Below, in pieces: positions 12,014-24,974 of a DNA stretch of 64,000 bases (position 1 is its first letter; each line of letters begins with the position of its first letter). The notes beneath the pieces were generated by a model that searched no databases, was not told the DNA's origin, and was given only the letters and a program-made list of their open reading frames with translations. This DNA comes from Hypholoma sublateritium FD-334 SS-4 (lineage: Eukaryota; Basidiomycota; Agaricomycetes; Agaricales; Strophariaceae): assembly GCA_000827495.1 (NCBI GenBank), contig KN817543.1:363864-427863 (forward strand), given 5' to 3'. The translations under genes were made by a program, and so were the position numbers.

Positions 12014-12340
12014 GGGCGACGAGCAAGGGGCGCATGTGGCGGCGGCAACCGTCAGGCAGGAGTCTGCCTGAAGAGCAACGATGTCCGAATTGCCGGGCAC
12101 GCACGTGCCTCAGAGTCAGATTCGACGATAAGATAAGACGTTGATAGTAAGACGGATTAATTCTTTCCACTTCCATTTTGCTTCCATTCAATTTGCATTC
12201 AATTTCTCAATAATTTCTAGTAGTGATACACAAGCTCGCATACAACATAGAACGAATCCAAACGGGACCGAACCTTGATTGCACCACGCAACATAAAAGG
12301 ACTGCATGTGGAGGAGTACTTATGGGTTAATTCTTGGTTA
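12014..12340. other. Intergenic
   Basis: About 330 bp between the stop of the second oxidase and the start of the Ser/Pro-rich protein gene on the same strand. No gene seen. Confidence 0.5.
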
Positions 12341-14695
<2,355 letters not shown>

Positions 14696-15180
14696 CCTTT
14701 GAAGGGTTAGATATAAGTTCGTTTTGCAGGCGCTTCTTATATATATATTCTGGCATTGCGGCTGAGACGGACTGTCGCATCAAATCAGCTATATAAGCTA
14801 CCGCAGTGCTGCTGAGGACTTTCTAATATTAGGGTTCAAGAGTGCCCATGACAAGAGAACAGGCAGTAATGTGGCTTTCGACGGCGACACAGAGAAAGTC
14901 AAAGGAGGGCCGGGAAGTTATAAATAACATGGTCGCATATGCAGCACACTCGCTTTTATATATTCTGAGAAGTACAACTCACTGCGGCAAGAAACTTTAC
15001 ATAGATGAGAAGGGCGTACACCTGTGGAATAAGTGTACCGATTCAGGGATTCAACTGGCAATATCGATGAAGAAGGGATCTTGACAGTTAAACGAACCAC
15101 GGCATTGGAGCTACGCCGTACGATCATCTATAAATTGTAATCGTCTCTGCAACTGCCAGCGGTGCACCGGGGCCGGAGCT
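14696..15180. other. Promoter region and flank of the N gap
   Basis: This holds the promoter of the second GMC oxidase and about 350 bp without a convincing gene. The last 60 bases next to the gap, read on the minus strand, give a short open stretch (GAPLAVAETITIYR then TGA at 15126-15124) that might be the C-terminal end of the copper ATPase continuing out of the gap. Confidence 0.35.
14729..14742 (-). promoter_or_regulatory. Core promoter of the second GMC oxidase, TATA element
   Basis: ATATAAGAAGCGCC on the minus strand lies 34 bp before the ATG, embedded in a longer TATATATATA run. It is identical to the element before the first GMC oxidase. Confidence 0.6.
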
Positions 15181-15793
15181 NNNNNNNNNNNNNNNNNNNN
15201 NNNNNNNNNNNNNNNNNNNNNNNNNNNNNNNNNNNNNNNNNNNNNNNNNNNNNNNNNNNNNNNNNNNNNNNNNNNNNNNNNNNNNNNNNNNNNNNNNNNN
15301 NNNNNNNNNNNNNNNNNNNNNNNNNNNNNNNNNNNNNNNNNNNNNNNNNNNNNNNNNNNNNNNNNNNNNNNNNNNNNNNNNNNNNNNNNNNNNNNNNNNN
15401 NNNNNNNNNNNNNNNNNNNNNNNNNNNNNNNNNNNNNNNNNNNNNNNNNNNNNNNNNNNNNNNNNNNNNNNNNNNNNNNNNNNNNNNNNNNNNNNNNNNN
15501 NNNNNNNNNNNNNNNNNNNNNNNNNNNNNNNNNNNNNNNNNNNNNNNNNNNNNNNNNNNNNNNNNNNNNNNNNNNNNNNNNNNNNNNNNNNNNNNNNNNN
15601 NNNNNNNNNNNNNNNNNNNNNNNNNNNNNNNNNNNNNNNNNNNNNNNNNNNNNNNNNNNNNNNNNNNNNNNNNNNNNNNNNNNNNNNNNNNNNNNNNNNN
15701 NNNNNNNNNNNNNNNNNNNNNNNNNNNNNNNNNNNNNNNNNNNNNNNNNNNNNNNNNNNNNNNNNNNNNNNNNNNNNNNNNNNNNNNNNNNNN
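15181..15793. other. Assembly gap (613 N)
   Basis: An uninterrupted run of N. It removes the 3' end of the copper ATPase gene. Open frames running through it are meaningless. Confidence 0.98.
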
Positions 15794-15805
15794 ACCGATG
15801 CTCAC

Positions 15806-18800
15806 GAAAGTGCCATAGCCAGTGAGGACCACACGGGACTGAGCCGTGCATGATGGGCGGGATATATCACGCCGGCAGCAATGGGCAGCGTGATGAGGTT
15901 GTAAACTGTAGCCCAGCCCTATAATCATACTGCCGTGAACATCAAGGAAAATAAATGATAAACCAGTGGCATACAAAGTTGAACTTGATTCGTTTGAATA
16001 CCTTCCGCGACAAATCGGTAAGTATCAGCAGACTGTGTAGATTGGACGACAGCAGGACAAATTTTGCGCTGGAGAGCGCGATATCACTCCCCGACCCCAT
16101 AGCAATGCCTACGTCGGCAGCGGTTAAAGCCTATAGTATTTTGATTAGCGCATGCGTTGTTATACCAGGATATGGACGCACCGGCGCATCGTTGATACCG
16201 TCTCCAACCATAGCAACAATTTTCCTCTCAAGTTTGGCATCGTTTTTTTGGCCATTCGTCTTTCCCTGACCACTTCGCTTGTCCAGCCGGGGTAAAGTCT
16301 GAAGCCACTGTATCTTCTCGGCCTGATAATGCACCCGGGCCGTCAGCGACATTTGTCGATTCTAAATGAAATTGATTGCTACCTTTTGGTGCGGGAGTAC
16401 TCCAGCGATAACATTCTCGGCCAGGATCCCGACGGACTTGGCCACCGCCCTCGCAGTAACCGCGTTGTCTCCAGATATCATCCACGTCTCGATGCCCTGC
16501 GCATGCAAGTGAGCGACGACGGCCGGCGCCTCCGGCCGAATCGGATCAGCGATGGCGAACATCGCCACCACTTCGAAAGAGGCGCAGGGCGTGATGGAGT
16601 CTGCATCCGCGTTTTGAATGCTGAGTCCGAGGAGCACAACGCTCTTGCCCTCCAGCCGCATTTGATGGAGAGCTGCGGAGTCCCCGGCCCCAGGAACCGC
16701 GCCGTGCTCACTCAGCCACGTCTCGTTTCCTAGAATAGCGCTGACATCCAGTGCGCGGCNCCCGTGTGCGACACGGAAGGCNCCCTTCATACCGCAGCCC
16801 GGGTGTTCTTTGGTATCGGCACTAGCCACAGCGAGGATATTCTGGTCATGGAAGCGCTGTCGTAGGGCGACACAGAGGGGGTGAGAGCTCGCAGACGCCA
16901 GCTGGAGGACAATACCNGCAATCTTCAAGNTCCACTTTTCTGGATCCTCGTCGGCGGCCACAGAGGGAGTGTGGANGATCTCGTCCGTTACCTTGGGCTC
17001 GCTGCCTTCAGTGAGCGTTCCTGTCTTGTCNAAAACAATAACATCGATCTGCGAGGCTTCCTGAAATGCTTCACCGCCTCCGCGCGCAAGGATGCCGTAT
17101 TTCGCCGCCAGGCCGGAGCCAACAAGCAGAGCGGTAGGCGCGGCGAGGCCGATCCCGCACGGGCATGCAATAACAAAAACGGAAATAGCGAATTCGAGCG
17201 ACCAGATTGCTATGCGAAATTCAGTGCGTGGCATTTTCGTAATGAATTAAATGCGACATACGCCATCCACCGACACTATTTGCGAGGTTGTCTGCTGCGA
17301 GCGCCCCACTGAGCCCGAGACTGAGCCACACGGCCCACGTTATAATCGCCAGTCCAGTGACGATGGGGACAAAGTACGACGTCACAACGTCCACAATGCG
17401 TTCTATGGGTGCACGCTTTGTCTGGCCCTGGCGCACGGCGTTGATTATCTGCTCAAGCCTGTAGGTGCAAGTTCTACTGTGAGAAGATTCGGGAGTCGCA
17501 AACAAGTCAATGCGTACATAGTCTCCCCGTCGATCGCTTCCACGCGCATGTCGACCACCCGCAGCTTGTTGATCGTTCCCACAAAAATTTGGTCGCCCGC
17601 GCGCTTTGCGACATTCTTACTTTCACCGGTCAGGGAGCTCTCATCGAAGTAGGTAGTCTCAACCTCAGAGGTAACGATGGCCCCGTCCGCGGGAGGGCTC
17701 GCACCTGGCGGTATGCGGACGATGTCGCCGACTTCGAGAAGGTCTGTAGATATCATTTCCACCCCAGGCGCAAAAGGTGGCGCAACATGAGCCCCGAGCT
17801 TTTCGTCGGAACCGTCGAGTGACGCTGACGAAGACAGAGAGCCGGTGTATACAAGAAGAGCTTCTGGGCTCCTCAGTTTTCCAAGGAGAGTAATCGCATT
17901 GGACGCCTGGTGCTTGCTGAACGCTTCAATAAAACGCCCTGGATAACACTATCAGGGTGAAAAGATACAACAGAGACCGACTACACTCACCGATTAGCAG
18001 GAACATCGTCAGGAATGCAACAGAGTCAAAATACGTCATGGACCCAGTTGCCGGATTTGCTTCAGNNGGGCTCCGACTCGATGAGATAGCAAGCTCAGCG
18101 ATAGATGAAAAATAGGCCACAGAGACCCCCAGAGAAATCTAACAAAATTCAGTGGGGCTATCTAGATTTAGAAAACATGATTTAACGTACAAGCAAATTC
18201 ATACTGCCAAAACGTAGAAAACGCGTCGCTATTGAGGCCCGACTTCCGGGCCTCCACATGAACCACAACTCCTGGAGCGATCTACGGTGGAATTCCTAGA
18301 GAATAGTCAGAATCGTATCGAGAAGGGAGGCTCTGAAATTATGCTCACCGAAGCAGAAAAAAACATAATAGGTGTGGCGAGGATGAATAGAGCCCATTCT
18401 CCCCTACTCACTTGACCGGCCCACACCGCTTGATCNAAAAATCGTCGGCCTGGGTTTTCTTCCTTGACGAGCGACATGTACACGATGCCTATTATAAAAA
18501 TGGGAATNGCGAATACTACTGCCGTTACTAGCCGAAGGAGTAACTTCATCTGCTCCTTGCGATACATTTGGCGTGCGATATCATCTGATGAAGGAGGACG
18601 GAAAACTGCGACAGCGAGTGGAGGGGATGCAGAAGTAGATATAACGGACAATATCGTTCGAATCGTGAATTCAGGAGCTGAAGGGGAGTAATTGATNCGG
18701 AGCACGTTGCTGGGGTCGTTTGAATGTGGTTCTAATACCGTCAGGCGGGATTCAAACTGTGCGAGGATCGTTGTAATATTCCTCGGGCTGCGTCCTCTTA

Positions 18801-19185
18801 GTTAGAATTCCATTTATCCAGAATATACGCAAAGGGCCTACATAGATCGCATCCCCTTGAATTCCAGCGCCACTGTCCGCGTTCTGTCTATCTCTCCCAA
18901 TTTGTCTCCACTTTTGATGGGCGTGACTGAGACCACCTGGCATTCGTACCCAATATCTTCGATAAGCGTCACTACTGAGTCCACAAGGCCGTTTCTGGCG
19001 ATAACCACCGACGCTGACTTTCCAAGCTGGTTGACGGAGATTTCAGAGACGCCCTCGATCTCCGAGACGGCTTCAGTAATTGCGCGCACGCATGCTACAC
19101 ACGTCATCCCACCGACGGCGAGCTGTACTGCGCTAGGTATTTCCGAGCGTGCCTCGATGATCTGGCCCATGTTGTCCTTTTCCAT
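15806..19185 (-). CDS. Copper-transporting P1B-type ATPase (Ccc2-like), 3' end lost in gap
   Basis: This is a heavy-metal P-type ATPase that pumps Cu(I) into the secretory pathway, where it would load copper enzymes such as laccases. Ten exons traced: 19185-18842, 18796-18349, 18295-18191, 18138-17991, 17938-17518, 17458-17262, 17209-16383, 16322-16182, 16130-15975, 15918-15806; the next donor (GTGAGC) leads into the N run. About 966 aa are visible. Motifs in order: an HMA domain with GGMTCVAC, a second HMA-like segment that lacks CxxC, SSLTGES (actuator), [15 protein letters not shown] (CPC in the membrane metal site), DKTGTLTEG (phosphorylated Asp), GDGINDAP and [12 protein letters not shown]. 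Isolated N bases occur but no frame break. The ATG at 19185 is the first in frame; a longer N-terminus with further HMA repeats upstream is not seen. Confidence 0.88.
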
Positions 19186-21315
19186 GGCCGTTTGGAGCAA
19201 GCGCCCGGCGGCTAGGTGTCGACTGCAAAGTAGGAATGTGATGGGGAATTGGGTCGGAGTCGACGCTAAAATGACTCATGGGCTATTTGCATTATTTATA
19301 CGGTATCAGGGACCTATTATTGTGCCCCTATCTGGCAGATGAATTTTCAGCGTTGTGGGGGAAGATTGTCCGATTGGGCAGCCGAATTACCTTCCAGTTG
19401 ACCTTGAGTCTGATACCCTTCCGTCATGGGAGAGTCATAGTATTTTTGATAGACCAGCCGCAGCGTGTGATAGGGCCTCACGCCGAGTGAGCTGGCAATA
19501 CCTACATGTCAAAGTAACTAGTCGACGACATCCTGAAGATTAATTAACTCAGCGCTATTAAACAGTTACAGGGCAATGAAAAGTACCTGCAGTCCTGGCG
19601 TTCGGCCGCTCTNATCAAAAGGGGAGAAACGGACTGTCTGGTGAGTTGCCTGGGAACTATCAATAAAAAGCTTCGACGCGCAGCTCGAGTGGTGTACACC
19701 GTGTCATGGAACCCAACTCCGAGTACCGGATCTATGATGACCGTCGGCCATATTAACATTGATGTAGGAATTTCATTTTTCGCACTGGCGCAATAATGGG
19801 TTAGAATGTCGCGCTGGCTTTGAAATACGTAGAAAGAGCCAACTTTCGGTAAGGCACTCTAGAAATTGTTTGTGAAGAAAAGTACAGGAGATGTCATTGA
19901 AGAAAGCTTTTGAGACGAACTTTAGATCTTAGTTTGCGAAATCCGGAGCAAAGTTCGAAAGCTACACGGTTGACTCGGAGACATTGATGGGAAGCGCATT
20001 TGTCCTTTGTGCTGACCTCCAAGAATGCTCCTGCGGACGTAAAGATAGCCCACAGTAAACGTAAATTGAAATGTACACCAGTACATCAAGCACGAGTTCC
20101 TCGGCAAATGAGACATACGTTGGCCATGCACCACGCTTCGAGCACCAACATAGGGTTTTGCGTCTGACCAAAACGACAACCACCATCCTGCGAAACAATC
20201 ATAAAAGACTGACATCCTGCGACCGCTGCGTATGCCCCTGCTGCTCCCCAGAAGTATTTCCAAGATTTCAGTCCTGGCGTGAATTTGGTAGGTCGAGATA
20301 GGGAGGCACGGTGACGTGGCGTCAGTAATGGCGGGAAGTGACAGCACAAATACCCAGCGCTCAGCCCCATAGACACGGTCGAGTGCACCAGAATCAGAAC
20401 AATAGGGAAATCTGATGGAAAATGGCAGACTCCTGTGACACGAACATATCGAGCGGAGGATAGATGGTGCGAGGGTTGTGAGATTTGATCTTCGAATTTT
20501 CACGGAAATTGTCGAAACTGATGGGCACGAGTTCGAGTTTTCAAGGTATCACTTATGGCAAAGGACCGCCAGCTTCGGAGGAACAGAGGGCAGTGACTAC
20601 GCGCTGGTTAACGACTCGGAGGAAGGAGCCGGAGGGCTCAGAGAATCATGGTTCCGGACCTCGCCGAATCAGAGTCGGCAACGTGCGGGTCGGCTGCCCA
20701 ATGCGCGACGGCATCGACCTGCATCGACTGAAATGTGCCTGCTTGCCCATGTACCGCGGAGTGGTACTCCTGAGGTACAACCCACGATGCACATAAGTTT
20801 GCTCAATCTATTAAGACAAGCTATGAACTTGTATCAAACTTTTACGGAGGTTTCACGGTAAGCATGCTGGTGGCACTCGGACAAAGGTCCGTTCATGGCC
20901 CATCCCCATCCCAAATTGAGAACGCCTCGCATCTGCCACGTACGTTTCTAATTTCTTCGGGATCTCCTAGTTCAGGCTCTTCTGTGCTCGAGGAGCAGGC
21001 CTGGGGCATTGGCTGTGTTTGGAATAGATTTGGTGGGACAATCCTATAGAACTTAGAAGACGAAACGACAGATAAGAGTACTTGAACCCAAATCAACCGT
21101 TACGAGATAAATTTGCGATTGACCAGCATGAGCGCCTCGAGTTGGAGAGACGTGCAGTTGGTATGACTGCATAGGGCAATAACTGTCTCAGCTCTCTCAT
21201 TTTGAGATTGGACATGATTATTGTCGACGTGCACTCGCTATTCACATGATTTGTACAAGATTTGTAGTCGCTTCTCGAGAGTCACTGCCATAACCTACAA
21301 TCCTTTCATCTTGCA
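19186..21315. other. Long intergenic region
   Basis: About 2.1 kb with no model I can support. On the minus strand 19922-20503 has overlapping open frames with hydrophobic stretches (for example WGAAGAYAAVAGCQSFMIV) that could be a worn membrane-protein fragment, but the frames do not join by plausible splice sites. A single N is at 19613. The right end should hold the 3' UTR of the monooxygenase and the left end the copper ATPase promoter. Confidence 0.4.
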
Positions 21316-23841
21316 TCAATATCTTGGTCCAAATATACCCTCTTCCATGGCTTTAATCTCTGTTGGAGGGGGGATAAAACAACGTCAGTTCTTATCAGGG
21401 AGTGGTAGAATTGTTACTCACGAAGTGCAATATGTTTTGAATGGAATCGACACAACGCAAGGTTGCCTGACAAGAAGCAAAAAAAGGACATAAGCAACGT
21501 GTGAAAGCGCGTACAGATAAACGCTCTGCATACCGAACATGTACCACAGTCCGTGTACACCAGTATCACGCCAGGCCGCGTTTATTTCTCCTTCTTCGTC
21601 GAGGCCGCCTATTGGCTTTAACTTCTTCGTGACGTCATCGCCACACAAGCGGCGGAATTGCTCGACGGGATTACCTAGCCTGTCGAGCAATATGATATCA
21701 GCGTTTTTAATAAGTAATAAGTGCATATATTGGCTGATTATTGCTGACCCAGTGGCGAAGAGTACCACATCGGCATCGAGCGTTGTGCCGTTCTTGAATT
21801 TGAGGCCCGTCTCTGTGAAGCTTTCGATCTCGCTGTCGCTCTTCAGCTTAATCTTCCCTTCTGCGATGAGCCCGCTTCCTCCCGTATCTGTGCACATTTT
21901 GGTTAAAAAATGATAACGTCGACGTAAAACAACAGCACACCGAGGTAATAGCCACCTGCTCTACTCCACGCCAGTAGACCAAATCCGGATCCCCTGACGC
22001 CCAAGTTGGTCCGGAACCCTACTTTGTGCAGAGATTCTATAAGATCCCTGGTGGTGACATGATCATCAGAGGGCTGCGAATGGTAGATAAACGAGGGAAA
22101 ACAATGCGTACTTATCCATTTCAGCGACAATGTCGACGCGTCTCTTGGTCAACGGGACGGACATATAGTNCGGGAAGGAGGCATTGAATCTGTCAACATC
22201 TTCCACAGGAGGTGCGCCCTCGGCGTATGCGTCTGAAGAGTTTGACAATGAGACACACTCCATTAACTGGCTTCGATATTGCACGTACCTTTGAAGAGCA
22301 CGTCCCAGCCATTCTTGGTAGACATAATATAGGTCGATCCTCTTTGGAACATCGTGACATCTAGAAAGCACTATCAGTAAGGTGGTCATCCAATTATTGA
22401 CTCGCTGAGCTACGAACCAACGCCATTTTGATAGTAGTCAACAGCGATATCGTGAGCTTTTCGCAAAAGCAGATTAGCCACGATAAACCATTGAAGAGCC
22501 GTGATCGCTAACCTGAAGTACAGGCCCCGATAACGACAACCTTCTTGCCAGCATGGTCGGCAGCGCGTTTGTGTTCAGTAGAATGGAGAACTTCCCCCTT
22601 GTATATGTCCTATTCGAGCATACCAAAATATTGGCTGTAAGTGAAGTTGCAGATTATAGCAGTCAAATTACTCACCCGACCAGGGATGTCAGGAATATTC
22701 GGCACTCCGCTGCCTATTCCGGTGCAAAATACGACGTGGTTGACGGTGAGTTGCCTTTGCGAGCCATCTCCCCGCGTCACAGAAACATGCCACTTATTGG
22801 CCGCCTTATCCTGCTCAACCTTCTTGACGGTCGACGACGTCCATACGTTTAGTTCTAGAGAGTCGGCGTAGAATTCGAGCCAATTCGCGAGCTGGCCAAA
22901 GACACCTTTAATCTTCGTATGTCTCTCTGGGATTTGAGAAGTCTCTTTACCTTCATCGCAGGGGTATAAACCGGCCACGTTAGTGGAAATCTTGTGGAAA
23001 AGTCAATGAGCCATTCANAGATATACATGTTCCTCAAAACTCACGGAATGTATGGCATGTGGTCATACCCTGCATGGATTAACAGTGCGTCAGTCAATCA
23101 GACCGGTCATACATGGCGTGTGNACCCACAGACAGGATCGTGCAGACACAGCGCCTCGTATCTGTTCCTCCANTNGTCGCCAATCCGCNNATTGCGCTCG
23201 ACGGCCAGCGTTGGAACGTCAAGGTACTTCAAGCGCGCCGCGATGTCGAGCCCGCTCTGCCCCGCGCCGATGATGAGCACCGCCGGGTCGCCGTCCAGGA
23301 ACTCGACCTCGCGCTGGCGCTGCGCAGCCCACTTCCCATGGTTCGGCTCCTGGTTTCGCAGCGGACCCACCTTCTCCGGGAACGCCGTCAGGCTCTCGAG
23401 GTTCGTGAACACGACGTGCGCCTTCCACGCGCCGCCCGCGGTCGGGACGAGGCGCGCGATGCCCGTCGCCGCACCCGTCNCGGTCGCGAAGTCGAACATG
23501 AGACTGATCCACGCGAGGTCGGGGAACGGCTGCTGCAGCTGCACGTACGCCTCGCGCAGGCGGAGGTCGTGCAGCTGCGCCGGCGCGAGGCGGTCGGCGA
23601 GGACGGCATGTATCTTCTCCNTGCCGTGGAAGGTGTGGAATTCCCATGTCAGCGCCAGCATGTCGCGCCAGAAGCCGTCGGGGAGGATGAGTGCNCTGAG
23701 AGCGGTGGCATCGCCGCTGCTCGCAGCGGCGGAGAAAGACGAGAACCATTCTGCTGCGACGAGTTTNACATCAAGATCAGGTGCCAGGGACGCGCCGAGG
23801 TGGTCCAATGTGGGGAGCGGATAATCAGGAAAGTCGATCAT
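21316..23841 (-). CDS. FAD-dependent monooxygenase with N-terminal NTF2-like domain (607 aa)
   Basis: This is a class B flavin monooxygenase-like enzyme (FMO/YUCCA-type architecture) preceded by an NTF2/SnoaL-like domain, a common basidiomycete fusion; the substrate is unknown. Thirteen exons, all in phase: 23841-23130, 23069-23045, 22990-22951, 22912-22676, 22609-22513, 22456-22418, 22360-22289, 22232-22112, 22047-21941, 21887-21749, 21679-21534, 21466-21422, 21359-21316. Residues about 1-170 form the NTF2-like part; GAGQSG at 192-197 is the FAD Rossmann loop; VVVIGACTSAHD near 365 is the NADPH loop; DADVVLFATG is the conserved ATG motif. The C-terminal block (WYMFGGNLALCRFHSKH) matches the family. 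Exon 1 is markedly GC-rich (about 65%) against the rest, and contains several N. Start chosen at MIDFPDYPL, just after a probable 5' UTR intron. Confidence 0.87.
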
Positions 23842-24587
23842 TTGATCAAACTGCGGGGTAATAGGGGTAAATGGGCAGCAAAAAGAGGACAGAGTGCCAA
23901 TATCCCATCGTGGGGGAACATGTTTCTTATACGATATTTGAGAACCGGCATCGCTTAACTCACCTTCCCGTCGCCACATCCCATTATGAAAGTTAAGAAT
24001 GAACGTAATAAACCAGGCTATCATGAGCGAATCGTGAAGCTGGTCACATGGGTATTATTAGTACATGGAGGAGTCGGAAGGACCTCTACTATTAATTAAT
24101 TAAATACTAACACTGGCCTTGGTATGAAGAAAGGTTCTTCTATCTTAGCCACTACGAAAGCTTGCATATCGGCCCAGCTCAATGGAGCTCAAGATTAAAG
24201 AACCAACGAAGGAATATAGTCATCGAACTCACATCCAATTACACGGAACAAATTTACATCGCTCCCAGGAACATTCGCGGAAAAGATCGCACATCCCATG
24301 AAGCAGCCCAATCGTGGAAACGTTATTTTCATTTTTCATTGCAGGTAGACTGTAGTCTTTGAGAAAAGGTGCACGGAACAGTATAGATCGTGGATGATGA
24401 TGGGGGGTGATTGTAGGTGGGGTGTTATACAGTGGATACGACAGTGTTGTCAAACTCACCGAGGGCTATGCCCCCGGTAGCGCTGGTGTATATAGCAGAA
24501 AGAGAAACAACAGGGTGAAAGGACCGAGAACCAGAAGATGGATATACAAAAAGCGAATAAGATGAACAGTCCTCTTTAAGGTGCACT
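23842..24587. other. Intergenic between monooxygenase and AAA ATPase
   Basis: About 750 bp, AT-richer than its surroundings. It contains the promoter of the minus-strand monooxygenase and the 3' end of the AAA ATPase. No gene seen. Confidence 0.5.
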
Positions 24588-24974
24588 TTATGCAACTCCG
24601 AACAGCCGTAGAAGAATAAGATACAGCTGGACGACGTACACTTGGAGGAAGGGCGATAGCGCANTGGAAGACAGGAGCCCCAGTTGCGATGACGCAGTCA
24701 AGGTAGAGACTAGTACGAATTTGTTGGCAGTATCTCTAGGCACGGCACCAGGGGACGGCGTCGGCAGATCTGCGGAAACATCGTCAGAGGCAGAAGACGA
24801 GCGCGCGGATGATGTAACCGATAAGGACGAGTCAACGTGGATGTCAATCGACGGATCAGCGAGATAAGAGTGGGAAACGTGGATGGGGGTGGCAGTTGGT
24901 GACGAGCAAGGCGGATGATTTTGATCAGTGGGATGATTTTGCGCAATCTGTTCTGTTCCATCGCCGCCATCTAG
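24588..24974 (-). other. Candidate stop-readthrough extension of the BCS1-like gene (128 codons)
   Basis: Immediately after the TGA stop (24977-24975) the same frame continues without a stop for 128 codons to TAA at 24590-24588. The first bases after the stop are CTAG, giving UGA-CUA-G. The predicted extension is Ser/Asp/Pro-rich and ends in a hydrophobic segment (FLQVYVVQLYLILLRLFGVA). I read every codon from the sequence; one codon contains an N (24664). Whether it is translated is inference. Confidence 0.45.

Noticed and set aside
15111..15976. Long open frames of 218-282 codons through the N run on both strands
   Set aside because: They are open only because N cannot make a stop; no sequence supports them.
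19922..20503. Minus-strand hydrophobic open frames as a seven-helix membrane protein
   Set aside because: The frames overlap, do not join through usable splice sites and carry no family motif.
22994..23958. Plus-strand open frames of about 280 codons
   Set aside because: They are antisense to the GC-rich first exon of the monooxygenase, which has clear family motifs and splice sites on the minus strand.
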